Source: an uncultured Actinomycetospora sp. (GTDB taxonomy: Bacteria > Actinomycetota > Actinomycetes > Mycobacteriales > Pseudonocardiaceae). From it: DNA of 12,537 nucleotides. Position 1 is the stretch's first letter, and each line of letters begins with the position of its first letter. Shown here piece after piece: positions 1 to 6,316 of this stretch. The notes below the pieces were generated by a model that saw nothing but the letters and a program-made list of their open reading frames with translations, searched no databases and was not told the origin of the DNA. Made by a program: the position numbers and the translations under genes. The stretch lies in contig CADCTH010000614.1 of assembly GCA_902805495.1 (NCBI GenBank), positions 1-12,537 on the forward strand, written 5' to 3'.

Positions 1-129
1 ACCGCCAGATCGCCGCACGCCTGCACGTCTCGGTGCGCACGGTGGAGAGCCACATACCGCGCCTGCACCCGCCTCGGCCTGCCCGATCGGGCGAGCCTCG
101 CGGCGGCCGTCCTCGGGTCGGTGCGCTGA
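1..129 (+). pseudogene. LuxR-family HTH regulator, 3' end only, apparently frameshifted
   Basis: The first bases encode the end of a LuxR/GerE DNA-binding domain. The frame starting at base 3 reads RQIAARLHVSVRTVESH, which is the scaffold and recognition helix of this family. After the His codon at 51-53 that frame turns into non-family sequence. The frame that starts again at the TAC codon at 55 reads YRACTRLGLPDRASLAAAVL and then GSVR with a TGA at 127-129, the expected end of the same domain. The two halves join cleanly if two bases are missing after A54 (ATC TAC reduced to A TAC). As written, the protein would lose the last helix and read through to a stop at 162-164, inside the neighbouring convergent gene. 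This is either a real 2-nt deletion that inactivates or alters the regulator, or a sequencing error. The N-terminal part lies outside the window, so the sensor domain and target are unknown. Confidence 0.65.
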
Positions 130-141
130 CCCGTGCGCTGA

Positions 142-720
142 CTACGACCCGGTCGTCGCGGTGACCGGTCGCTGCGGGTCGCGGCCGGCGAGGGCGAGCA
201 CGCGGTCGAGGTCGGTGGTCGTCTCGGCGTGCACCACCGGCCCGTAGAGCCCCGTCCGCTGCTCCTGCGGCGCGTGCTCGAAGTTCCGGACGAAGCCGGC
301 GACCACCTCGACGTCCTCGTCGCGGACCGCGATCTCCGCCCCGACCGCGCTGGCCAGATCCCAGCCGTGCAGCACGAGCTCCTCGAGCGCGACCACGCCG
401 AGCTGCGCCCGGGGCATCGTCAGCCCGCCCGCCGACCCCTCGCCCTCCCAGGCCGAGGGCTGCGCCCACACGGCCGGCAGGAGGGTGAGCCGGGCGTCGA
501 GCTCGGCGCGCCAGTCGGGCGGCAGGTCCATCGGCGGACCACCAGCCTGCCCGTCCTCGTGCCGGGCGACGCCGATGAAGTGGCCGGTGAACGCGAGGAG
601 GTGGCCGAGCAGGTCCCGGACCGACCACTCCCCACACGGCGTCGGACGGTCGAGGTCGGCGTCGGTCACCTGCGCGGCGACACGGGCGACCTCACGGCTG
701 GCGGGTCCGAGATCGTGCAC
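142..720 (-). CDS. TIGR03086 family protein (DinB-like / mycothiol-dependent maleylpyruvate isomerase N-terminal fold)
   Basis: The protein is 192 aa from the GTG at 720. It matches the actinobacterial TIGR03086 pattern: a start like MHDLGPAS, then PTPCGEWSVRDLLGHL, a central ELVLHGWDLA and a tail VVHAETTTDLDRVLALAGRDP. The family belongs to the DinB/MDMPI four-helix superfamily, in which His residues bind a divalent metal. Candidate ligands are the His in LLGHL (about residue 40) and the His in LHGWDLA (about residue 118). Some relatives use mycothiol, but the substrate here cannot be told. Start choice: an upstream GTG at 729 sits directly against the Shine-Dalgarno GAGGA (730-734), which is too close. 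The GTG at 720 lies 9 nt from it and fits family N-termini better. The gene lies 3' of der on the same strand and converges on the LuxR remnant, with only 12 bp between stops. It has no signal peptide and is probably cytoplasmic. Confidence 0.8.
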   Translation of the reverse strand: MHDLGPASREVARVAAQVTDADLDRPTPCGEWSVRDLLGHLLAFTGHFIGVARHEDGQAGGPPMDLPPDWRAELDARLTLLPAVWAQPSAWEGEGSAGGLTMPRAQLGVVALEELVLHGWDLASAVGAEIAVRDEDVEVVAGFVRNFEHAPQEQRTGLYGPVVHAETTTDLDRVLALAGRDPQRPVTATTGS

Positions 721-729
721 GACGATCAC

Positions 730-734
730 TCCTC
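730..734 (-). promoter_or_regulatory. Shine-Dalgarno deciding the start of the TIGR03086 gene
   Basis: GAGGA on the minus strand. It directly abuts the GTG at 729 but lies 9 nt from the GTG at 720, so it favours the shorter protein. Confidence 0.55.
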
Positions 735-751
735 AGGACGGGGTGGTCCTG
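734..751 (-). terminator. Small hairpin just after der
   Basis: CAGGAC (734-739) and GTCCTG (746-751) form a perfect 6-bp stem with a 6-nt loop. It begins 8 nt beyond the der stop codon in the direction of transcription. There is no U-tract. It could be a weak terminator or attenuator between der and the TIGR03086 gene, or chance in GC-rich DNA. Confidence 0.3.
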
Positions 752-759
752 GAACCGTA

Positions 760-2160
760 TCAGCGTCCGCGGCCGCCGCGCTTGCCCTTCTCGCGGACCC
801 GCACGTTGATCTGGATCGGCGTGCCGGTCAGCGGGAACGTCTCGCGCAGCTTGCGCTCGATGAAGCGGCGGTAGCCGGCCTCGAGGAAGCCCGAGGTGAA
901 CAGCACGAACGTCGGCGGCCGGTTCTGGGCCTGCGTCGCGTACAGGATCTTCGGCTGCTTCCCGCCGCGCACCGGCGGCGGCGTGGCGGCGACGACGTCG
1001 GCGAGCCACTGGTTGAGCTGGCCCGTGGGCACGCGCCGGTCCCAGTTCTCCAGCGCCGTGCGCATGGCCGGGGCGAGTTTCTGCACCGCACGCCCCGTGC
1101 GCGCGGAGATGTTGACCCGCTCCAGCCAGGGGAAGCGCACCAGGGCCCGCTCGAGCTCGCGGACCATCGTGTACCGGCGGTCCTCGTCGACGAGGTCCCA
1201 CTTGTTCATGGCCAGCACCAGGGCCCGGCCGGCCTCGGCGACCTGGGACGCGACGCGCAGGTCCTGCTCGCTGATCGGCTCGGAGGCGTCCAGCAGCAGC
1301 ACCGTGACCTCGGCGGCCTCGATGGCGGCCTTGGTGCGCAGCGAGGCGTAGTACTCGGTGCCCGACGCCTGGCCCACCTTGCGGCGCAGGCCGGCGGTGT
1401 CGACGAACTTCCAGGTCTCGCCGTCGATCTCGACCAGCGAGTCGACCGGGTCGGTGGTGGTGCCCGCGGTCGCGTCGACCACCGCGCGCGTCTCGCCGGT
1501 GAGCTGGTTGAGCAGGCTCGACTTGCCGACGTTGGGCTTGCCGACGAGCGCCACGCGCCGCGGTCCGCCGGTGAGGTCCACGTCGTCGCGGGGGCTCTGC
1601 GGCATCGCGTCGATGACGAGGTCGAGCAGGTCGCCCGAGCCGCGCCCGTGCAGCCCGGACACCGGGTGGGGCTCGCCGAGCCCGAGGCGCCACAGCGCCG
1701 AGAGCTCGTTCTCGCCCCGCGCGTCGTCGACCTTGGTGGCCGCCAGGATCACCGGGCGGTCGGCGCGGCGCAGGGTGCGCGCGACGGCCTCGTCCACCGC
1801 GGTCGCGCCGACCTGGCCGTCGACCACCAGCAGGATCACGTCCGCGGTGGCCATCGCCGTCTCGGCCTGCGCCGAGATCGCGGCCTGCATGCCCTTGGCG
1901 CCGGGCTCCCAGCCGCCGGTGTCGAGCAGCGTGAACCGCCGCCCGTTCCACAGCGCGTCGTAGGCCACGCGGTCGCGCGTCACGCCCGAGACGTCCTGGA
2001 CCACGGCCTCACGCCGTCCCAGGATGCGGTTCACCAGCGTCGACTTGCCGACGTTGGGGCGCCCGACCACGGCGAGCACCGGCTGGGCCGGTGCTCCCCC
2101 GTCGTCGGGCAGGTCGCCCGTGCCTTCGCCGAGCAGCGAAGCGGGCAGGTCCTGCGTCAC
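760..2160 (-). CDS. der: GTPase Der (EngA), double-GTPase ribosome assembly factor
   Basis: The protein is 466 aa with the diagnostic tandem G domains of Der, an essential GTPase that helps mature the 50S ribosomal subunit. First G domain: G1 GRPNVGKST (33-41), switch region SGVTRDR (58-64), G3 DTGG (80-83), G4 as TKVD (142-145). Second G domain: GKPNVGKSS (207-215), G3 DTAG (254-257), G4 NKWD (319-322), G5 ISAR (351-354). A KH-like domain follows (about 375-456), including LYATQAQNRPPTFVLF and the terminal INVRVREKGK, then a short basic Gly/Arg tail. The first about 27 residues are an acidic/Ala-rich N-terminal extension common in actinobacterial copies. The start is a GTG at 2160, with AGGAGGA (2165-2171) 4 nt upstream. 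Only one base separates it from the cmk stop, so translation is probably coupled. The first-domain NKxD motif has Thr in place of Asn; TKxD is tolerated in several GTPase families. Identification is secure. Confidence 0.98.
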   Translation of the reverse strand: MTQDLPASLLGEGTGDLPDDGGAPAQPVLAVVGRPNVGKSTLVNRILGRREAVVQDVSGVTRDRVAYDALWNGRRFTLLDTGGWEPGAKGMQAAISAQAETAMATADVILLVVDGQVGATAVDEAVARTLRRADRPVILAATKVDDARGENELSALWRLGLGEPHPVSGLHGRGSGDLLDLVIDAMPQSPRDDVDLTGGPRRVALVGKPNVGKSSLLNQLTGETRAVVDATAGTTTDPVDSLVEIDGETWKFVDTAGLRRKVGQASGTEYYASLRTKAAIEAAEVTVLLLDASEPISEQDLRVASQVAEAGRALVLAMNKWDLVDEDRRYTMVRELERALVRFPWLERVNISARTGRAVQKLAPAMRTALENWDRRVPTGQLNQWLADVVAATPPPVRGGKQPKILYATQAQNRPPTFVLFTSGFLEAGYRRFIERKLRETFPLTGTPIQINVRVREKGKRGGRGR

Positions 2161-2161
2161 G

Positions 2162-2926
2162 TCATCCTCCTGTACGGCCGACTCCCACGTCGGCGAGGCC
2201 GGTGACCATCTCGCGGTCCTCGGCCAGGTGCTGCAGGCGTGCGAGCACGCCGTCGATGTCCAGCGTCGAGGTGTCGACCTCGACCGCGTCGTGTGCCGGG
2301 CGCAGCGGGGACGCTGCGCGCGACGAGTCCAGCGTGTCGCGCCGCACGAGGTCGGCGCGGGTGCTGTCGGTACCAGCCGCTCCCGCGCGGCCGGCGGCGG
2401 TGTTCTCCGCGTCCCGGCGGCCGGCGCGGACCAGCTCCGAGGCCGTGAGGAACACCTTCAGCCCGGCGTCGGGGACGACGACCGTGCCGATGTCGCGGCC
2501 CTCGACCACGATGCCGGCGCCGTCGTCGAGCGCCTCGCGCACGATCCGGCGCTGCACGTCCACGAGGTGGGTGCGCACCGCGGTCAGCGCCGAGACCGCC
2601 GACACCGCCGCGGTGACCTCGCTGCCGCGGATCTCGGCGTCGACGTCGTCGCCGTCGAGGCGCACGCGCGGCTCGGCCGGGTCGGTCGAGACGTCCAGGC
2701 GCGCGCCCAGCGCCACGGCCACCACCTCGTCGTGGCCGTCGGCGGCCGTCGCGGCGACGTCGACCGGCACCCCGGCGCGCAGCACGGCCAGCGTCACCGC
2801 GCGGTACATCGCGCCGGTGTCGAGGTAGCGCGCGTCCAGGCGCAGGGCCAGGCCCCGCGCGGTGGTCGACTTGCCCGTGCCCGAGGGCCCGTCGACGGCG
2901 ACCACCCCGCGCAGTGTCCCGTCCAT
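2162..2926 (-). CDS. cmk: Cytidylate (CMP/dCMP) kinase
   Basis: The protein is 254 aa from the ATG at 2926. It phosphorylates CMP and dCMP with ATP in pyrimidine nucleotide recycling, in the cytoplasm. Visible landmarks are the P-loop GPSGTGKST (13-21), the substrate-site DTGAMYRAVT (36-45), VEGRDIGTVVVPDA (141-154), the lid region ending RRDTLDSSRAASPLRPA (about 195-211) and the terminal DTSTLDID (218-225). All are conserved in bacterial Cmk, and the length suits the short-form enzyme. A GTG 30 nt upstream (2956) is in frame but lacks a ribosome-binding site. The ATG has GGGAGG (2936-2941) at 9 nt, so I take it as the start. The gene lies between rluB (92 bp upstream) and der (TGA, one base, GTG). 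rluB-cmk-der is a conserved actinobacterial order. Confidence 0.96.
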   Translation of the reverse strand: MDGTLRGVVAVDGPSGTGKSTTARGLALRLDARYLDTGAMYRAVTLAVLRAGVPVDVAATAADGHDEVVAVALGARLDVSTDPAEPRVRLDGDDVDAEIRGSEVTAAVSAVSALTAVRTHLVDVQRRIVREALDDGAGIVVEGRDIGTVVVPDAGLKVFLTASELVRAGRRDAENTAAGRAGAAGTDSTRADLVRRDTLDSSRAASPLRPAHDAVEVDTSTLDIDGVLARLQHLAEDREMVTGLADVGVGRTGG

Positions 2927-2935
2927 GCCGACCAG

Positions 2936-2941
2936 CCTCCC
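2936..2941 (-). promoter_or_regulatory. Shine-Dalgarno deciding the cmk start
   Basis: GGGAGG on the minus strand, 9 nt before the ATG at 2926. No comparable site precedes the alternative GTG at 2956. Confidence 0.6.
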
Positions 2942-2981
2942 GAACGTCGCCCGCACCCCGTTCGGGTCTTCATTGTGCCCT

Positions 2982-3000
2982 GGACGGAGGTGTGACGTCC
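2982..3000 (-). terminator. Weak hairpin in the rluB-cmk gap
   Basis: GGACG (2982-2986) and CGTCC (2996-3000) can pair across a 9-nt loop, about 19 nt after the rluB stop. It has only five pairs and no U-tract. It may be an attenuating or stabilising hairpin inside the operon, or chance. Confidence 0.2.
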
Positions 3001-3018
3001 GCCCCGTACCCGGGTGAT

Positions 3019-3756
3019 CTACAGGCCGACGGCCTTGTAGAGCGATCCGACCTCGTCACGGCCGAGCTTGCGCAGGGTCCCGGGCCGCTGCTCACCGAGG
3101 CGCACCTCGCCGACCGCGGTGCGCACGAGGCGCTCGACGGGCTTGTCGACGGCCTCGAGCAGGCGCCGGACGATGTGCTTGCGGCCCTCGTGCAGCACGA
3201 CCTCGACCATCACCCGCGCGCCCGACCGGTCGATCACCCGGAAGCTGTCGACCGCCACCGGGCCGTCGTCCAGCTCGACGCCGTCGCGCAGCCGGCGCCC
3301 GAAGTCCTTGGGGATCGGCGCGCGGACCTCGGCGAGGTAGGTCTTGGGCACCTCGTAGGACGGGTGCATCAGCCGGTTGGCCAGCTCGCCGTCGTTGGTC
3401 AGCAGCAGCAGGCCCTCGGTGTCGGCGTCGAGGCGCCCGACGTGGAACAGCCGCTGGCCCTCGGCCTTCTCCAGGACGACGTCGCCGACGCAGCGGCGGC
3501 CCTGCTCGTCCCACATCGTCGAGAGCATCCCCTCGGGCTTGTTCAGCGCGAGGTGCACGGTCTCGGTGTCGGTGACGATCCGGGAGCCGTCGACGTGGAT
3601 CACCGCGCTGTCCGGGTCGACCCGGATGCCCATCTCCTTGACGACCTTGCCGTCGACCTCCACGCGGCCCTGCCGCATGAGGATCTCGGCCTGGCGCCGC
3701 GAGGCGACGCCCGCCTCGGCCAGCACCTTCTGCAGGCGCACACCCTCGCCCGACAC
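3019..3756 (-). CDS. rluB: 23S rRNA pseudouridine synthase, RsuA/RluB family
   Basis: The protein is 245 aa from the GTG at 3756. An N-terminal S4 RNA-binding domain (about 6-50, VRLQKVLAEAGVASRRQAE) is followed by the RsuA/RluB/RluE/RluF catalytic domain. The catalytic Asp is D110 in GRLDADTEG, followed by LLLLTNDGELANRLMHPSYEVPKTY (described as 115-140) and the C-terminal motif LHEGRKHIVRRLLEAV. Such enzymes isomerise uridine in rRNA; RluB modifies U2605 of E. coli 23S rRNA, and the exact site here is inferred. The reading frame stays open to 3936. That extension would be 60 residues of non-family sequence and would overlap the divergent gene at 3929. The GTG at 3756 has GGGGAG (3767-3772) at 10 nt and gives a family-like N-terminus. 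Synteny with scpAB upstream and cmk-der downstream supports the call, although here a two-gene insertion separates it from scpB. Confidence 0.94.
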   Translation of the reverse strand: MSGEGVRLQKVLAEAGVASRRQAEILMRQGRVEVDGKVVKEMGIRVDPDSAVIHVDGSRIVTDTETVHLALNKPEGMLSTMWDEQGRRCVGDVVLEKAEGQRLFHVGRLDADTEGLLLLTNDGELANRLMHPSYEVPKTYLAEVRAPIPKDFGRRLRDGVELDDGPVAVDSFRVIDRSGARVMVEVVLHEGRKHIVRRLLEAVDKPVERLVRTAVGEVRLGEQRPGTLRKLGRDEVGSLYKAVGL

Positions 3757-3766
3757 GCCCACGGCA

Positions 3767-3772
3767 CTCCCC
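3767..3772 (-). promoter_or_regulatory. Shine-Dalgarno deciding the rluB start
   Basis: GGGGAG on the minus strand. It lies 10 nt from the GTG at 3756 and only 4 nt from another in-frame GTG at 3762, so 3756 is preferred and 3762 is a close alternative. Confidence 0.5.
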
Positions 3773-3836
3773 TGCTCGACCCGGTCCGAGGGTACGCGGA
3801 CGCGGCCCGCGCCCCGGCGGCCCGTGGTGGGGCGGC

Positions 3837-3852
3837 GTGACGCCGACGTCAC
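3837..3852. repeat. Perfect 6-bp inverted repeat, left of a tandem pair
   Basis: GTGACG, 4-nt spacer CCGA, CGTCAC. It sits in the divergent region between rluB and the DUF4383 gene, two bases from a second inverted repeat of the same 6-4-6 geometry (3855-3870). It could be an operator half, a leader hairpin or chance; there is no direct evidence of function. Confidence 0.4.
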
Positions 3853-3854
3853 TT

Positions 3855-3870
3855 CGGTTGAGGGCAACCG
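3855..3870. repeat. Perfect 6-bp inverted repeat, right of a tandem pair
   Basis: CGGTTG, 4-nt spacer AGGG, CAACCG. It overlaps the possible -35 element of the DUF4383 gene (GTTG at 3857-3860), a position that would suit a regulator binding site. Confidence 0.4.
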
Positions 3871-3881
3871 TTCGAGGGGAT
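3857..3881 (+). promoter_or_regulatory. Possible stress-sigma type promoter for the DUF4383 gene
   Basis: GTTG (3857-3860), a 15-nt spacer and GGGGAT (3876-3881) resemble the actinobacterial SigB/SigF consensus (GTTT, about 15-17 nt, GGGTAT) with one mismatch in each box. It would place the transcript start near 3888, about 40 nt ahead of the ATG. The resemblance is only moderate and short motifs recur by chance. Confidence 0.28.
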
Positions 3882-3928
3882 GCCGGCCGAGTCGTACTCC
3901 ACGACGTTCTTCAGCCAGGAGGGCCGTC

Positions 3929-4684
3929 ATGTCCATCGCCTACGCACCTCGCCCAGCTGGGCAGCCGGCCGGGGAGCCCGCCCCGGAGCGCCGCCCGCGC
4001 CCGCCCCTCGACCACCGGGTGGTCCTCGTCCACCGGCTCGGAGCGATCACCGTCGCCGCGGTCATCGCGGCGTTCGGCGTCCTGGGCTACCTCGGCGGGC
4101 TGTCCGCCTTCGACACCCGCGGCGTCCCGCTGTTCGGGCTGTCCACCAACGGCCTGCTCTCGACGGTGTCCGTCGTGACCGCCGCGGTCCTCGTCGCGAC
4201 CGCCGCGCGCGGCGGCCGACCCGCCTCGACGACGATGATCCTGGTCGGCTCGGCGTTCCTCGTGGCCGCCTTCATCGGCCTGGCCCTGCTGTCGACCCCG
4301 TACAACCTGCTCGCCTTCCGGCTGCCCAACGTCTTCTTCAGCATCGCGGCCGGGCTGGTCCTGCTCACGGTGGGCAGCCACGGACGGGTGACCATGCACC
4401 CGCCGGAAGACAACCCCTACCGCGTCGCCGGCGACCCGCTGCTGACGGCGTTCGACGCCCGCTTCGCCAGCGAGTCGACGCTCGCGGTCCTCCCCCGCGA
4501 TCACCAGCCGCGTCCCTCCACCCGGGAGGACGCGCGAGGGGACCGGGAGATGGCCCACGCCTTTCGCGCGCAGGCCCGCGGTCTCGCGGACGAGGCCACC
4601 CGGGCGCGGCTCGCCGAGCTGGACGGGCTGCTCACCCACGAGGAGCGCCGCGTGGCGTGGCTGAGCTCGTCGCGACGGTCCTGA
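3929..4684 (+). CDS. DUF4383 four-helix membrane protein with a long cytosolic tail
   Basis: The protein is 251 aa. The core matches the DUF4383 pattern: LVHRLGAITVAAVIAAFGVLG near residues 34-53, then PLFGLSTNGLLSTVSVVTAAVLV, RPASTTMILVGSAFLVAAFI and the signature LLAFRLPNVFFSIAAGLVLL (about 127-146). This predicts four membrane helices at about 37-58, 74-92, 101-122 and 131-150. The N-terminal 30 residues are Pro/Arg-rich. Residues 151-251 are a charged, probably helical soluble tail, longer than the usual end of this family. The function of DUF4383 is unknown. The ATG has AGGAGG (3917-3922) at 6 nt. It is divergent from rluB and convergent with the esterase gene, so it is its own transcription unit. 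Together with the esterase it interrupts the usual scpB-rluB adjacency. Confidence 0.85.
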   Translation: MSIAYAPRPAGQPAGEPAPERRPRPPLDHRVVLVHRLGAITVAAVIAAFGVLGYLGGLSAFDTRGVPLFGLSTNGLLSTVSVVTAAVLVATAARGGRPASTTMILVGSAFLVAAFIGLALLSTPYNLLAFRLPNVFFSIAAGLVLLTVGSHGRVTMHPPEDNPYRVAGDPLLTAFDARFASESTLAVLPRDHQPRPSTREDARGDREMAHAFRAQARGLADEATRARLAELDGLLTHEERRVAWLSSSRRS

Positions 4685-4689
4685 CCGTC

Positions 4690-4716
4690 GAGGGGCGCCG
4701 CCGGTGTCGTCCCCTC
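4690..4716 (+). terminator. Hairpin after the DUF4383 gene
   Basis: GAGGGG (4690-4695) and CCCCTC (4711-4716) pair perfectly across a 15-nt GC-rich loop. It starts 5 nt after the stop codon and has no U-tract. It is plausible as a U-less actinobacterial terminator acting with the stronger structure at 4728-4762. Confidence 0.4.
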
Positions 4717-4727
4717 CGAGGGCGCAC

Positions 4728-4762
4728 CGGCCGCCCCGAACTCGGCGGCCGCCGGTCGGGGC
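4728..4762. terminator. Overlapping GC-rich hairpins between convergent genes
   Basis: CGGCCGCC (4728-4735) pairs with GGCGGCCG (4744-4751) across an 8-nt loop. Alternatively GCCCCGA (4733-4739) pairs with TCGGGGC (4756-4762). The two stems share bases and are mutually exclusive. The region lies between the stop codons of the DUF4383 gene and the esterase gene, so it can serve as a bidirectional, U-less terminator. Confidence 0.5.
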
Positions 4763-4772
4763 GTGCGCGCGC

Positions 4773-6269
4773 CTATCGGACCCCGTCCCAGACGGCCTGT
4801 TCCGGCCCGTCCGGGGTGTCGGTGAGCGCGTCGGTGGTGTCGAAGCGCTGCGTGGTCGGCGCGTCGGCGGTGTAGCCCGGCCAGCCGGGGTCGCCGTCGC
4901 GGGCGAAGGCCACCCACGCGGTGCGCATGCGCGCGGCGAGGGCGCGGGTCTCCTCGGTGTCGACGGTGACGAACGCGCCGGTGTCGACGCGCCCGACGAC
5001 GTCGAAGACGAACGGCAGCTCCAGGGCGTGGCACGCGCCGAGCCGGCCCTCCCAGCCCGGCGAGCGCCAGCCGAACGCGTAGCGCCAGGTACGGCCCTGA
5101 TGGGCATCGGCGAGGCGCCGGGCGGGGACGCCGAACATCCAGTCGGTGCGCACGGCGTCGTCGACCTCGGCGGCGCTCGTGCCGCGGCCCGCGGACCGGT
5201 AGGCGGCGATCACCGCGCCGGGGTCGTCGTGGAGGCGGGCGACGGCGGCGTGGAGGGCGTCCTCGTCGGGCCCCGGCAGGCCCATCGCCTCCCCGAGCAC
5301 GACGCTGTAGAGGGCCATCTCGTCGGCGTTGCTCCCGACCAGCAGGTCGAGCGCCGCCGCGGCCCCGGCGGCGACGGCGTCCACCGGTTGGCCCCCGAGC
5401 AGGTCGTCGTCGATCACCGGCCCCACCAATGCGAGGCCCATGAGCGGGTCACGCCCGCCGACGGCGAGGTCCGGCGGGTCCTGCCCGAGGCGGCCGAGTG
5501 CGGCAACGAGGCCCTCGTCGGGCACGTCGACGAGGCCGGCCGGGGTCACGCCGAGGTCCTCGGCGAGGGCGGCGGTGGTGACCGCCGCCTGCTGCGGGGC
5601 CAGCGCGTGCGACCCGCCCCCGCTCTGCACGACCGCGCGCCGGAGGAGTCCCGGCGGGGCGGCGACGAGCAGGTCGGCGACGCCGATCCCGCCCGCGGAC
5701 TCGCCGAACACCGTGATCCGGTCGGGGTCGCCGCCGAAGGCCGCGGCGTTGTCGTGCACCCAGCGCAGCGCGGCGATCTGGTCGTGCAGGCCGCGGTTGG
5801 CGACGACGCCGGGGACGTGCGCGAAGCCGGGGACGCCGAGCCGGTAGTTGATCACCACGACCACCGCGCCCTCGCGGGCGAGCTGCGTGCCGTCGTACAC
5901 CGACGCCCGCGACGACCCGCCGGTGAACGAGCCGCCGTGGACGAACACCATGACGGGGAGCCCCGAGCCGCCGGAGCCGCCGGTGTCGGGCGTGCGGACG
6001 TCGACGGTCAGGTACTCCGAGCCGGGCACCCAGCCGGGGCCGAGGACCGGGCTGATGTCCGGCATGCCCGGGGCCTCCGTCGGCCCCTGCGGTGCGGTCG
6101 GGCCCGGCACGGTGGCGTCGCGCTCGCCGTCCCAGCTCGTCGGCTCGGGACGCGCGAAGCGCCGCGGGCCCACCGGGGCGGCCGCGTAGGGCACGCCGAG
6201 GAAGCTCGCGATCCCGTCGGCGACGGTGCCGCGGATCGTGCCGCCGGTGGTCTTCCGGGTCTCGTCCAC
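4773..6269 (-). CDS. Type-B carboxylesterase / lipase (alpha/beta hydrolase)
   Basis: The protein is 498 aa, the usual length of the COesterase family, which hydrolyses carboxylic esters. Visible: N-terminal GTIRGTVADGIASFLGVPYA, oxyanion-hole HGGSF (111-115), the NYRLG segment (141-145) and nucleophile elbow GESAGG (189-194) with Ser191. The acidic triad residue is probably Glu317 in GSNADEMALY, and the catalytic His is probably H414 in GACHALELPFVF. No signal peptide or lipobox is seen, so it is probably cytoplasmic. The natural substrate is unknown; relatives include p-nitrobenzyl esterases and carbamate hydrolases. The start is the GTG at 6269, the only start codon that keeps the full N-terminal motif, but its ribosome-binding site is poor. 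It begins 39 nt after the scpB stop on the same strand and may depend on read-through from parA-scpAB. Its position between scpB and rluB marks it as an accessory insertion. Confidence 0.92.
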   Translation of the reverse strand: MDETRKTTGGTIRGTVADGIASFLGVPYAAAPVGPRRFARPEPTSWDGERDATVPGPTAPQGPTEAPGMPDISPVLGPGWVPGSEYLTVDVRTPDTGGSGGSGLPVMVFVHGGSFTGGSSRASVYDGTQLAREGAVVVVINYRLGVPGFAHVPGVVANRGLHDQIAALRWVHDNAAAFGGDPDRITVFGESAGGIGVADLLVAAPPGLLRRAVVQSGGGSHALAPQQAAVTTAALAEDLGVTPAGLVDVPDEGLVAALGRLGQDPPDLAVGGRDPLMGLALVGPVIDDDLLGGQPVDAVAAGAAAALDLLVGSNADEMALYSVVLGEAMGLPGPDEDALHAAVARLHDDPGAVIAAYRSAGRGTSAAEVDDAVRTDWMFGVPARRLADAHQGRTWRYAFGWRSPGWEGRLGACHALELPFVFDVVGRVDTGAFVTVDTEETRALAARMRTAWVAFARDGDPGWPGYTADAPTTQRFDTTDALTDTPDGPEQAVWDGVR

Positions 6270-6296
6270 GGGGACGAGGGTGCCCTGCTCGCTCCT

Positions 6297-6316
6297 CCCT
6301 ACTCGTCCCTACTCGT
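6297..6316. repeat. Tandem 10-bp duplication across the scpB stop codon
   Basis: CCCTACTCGT occurs twice head to tail (6297-6306 and 6307-6316). The right copy contains the scpB stop (TAG on the minus strand, 6309-6311). The left copy carries the same triplet out of frame in the scpB-esterase gap. It looks like a recent slippage duplication with little coding effect. Confidence 0.8.

Noticed and set aside
121..142. Direct repeat of GTGCGCTGAC (121-130 and 133-142) at the LuxR/TIGR03086 junction
   Set aside because: It is short, in GC-rich sequence, with no inverted structure or TATA centre. It is probably a local duplication and not related to the 40-bp palindromes.
229..2205. Very long open frame on the + strand opposite der and cmk (658 codons)
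   Set aside because: It is antisense to two certain genes. Its product is Arg/Gly/His-rich with no recognisable motif, as expected from GC-biased third positions.
3757..3936. 60-residue N-terminal extension of RluB
   Set aside because: It would overlap the divergent DUF4383 start, matches no part of the family, and a good ribosome-binding site marks the GTG at 3756.
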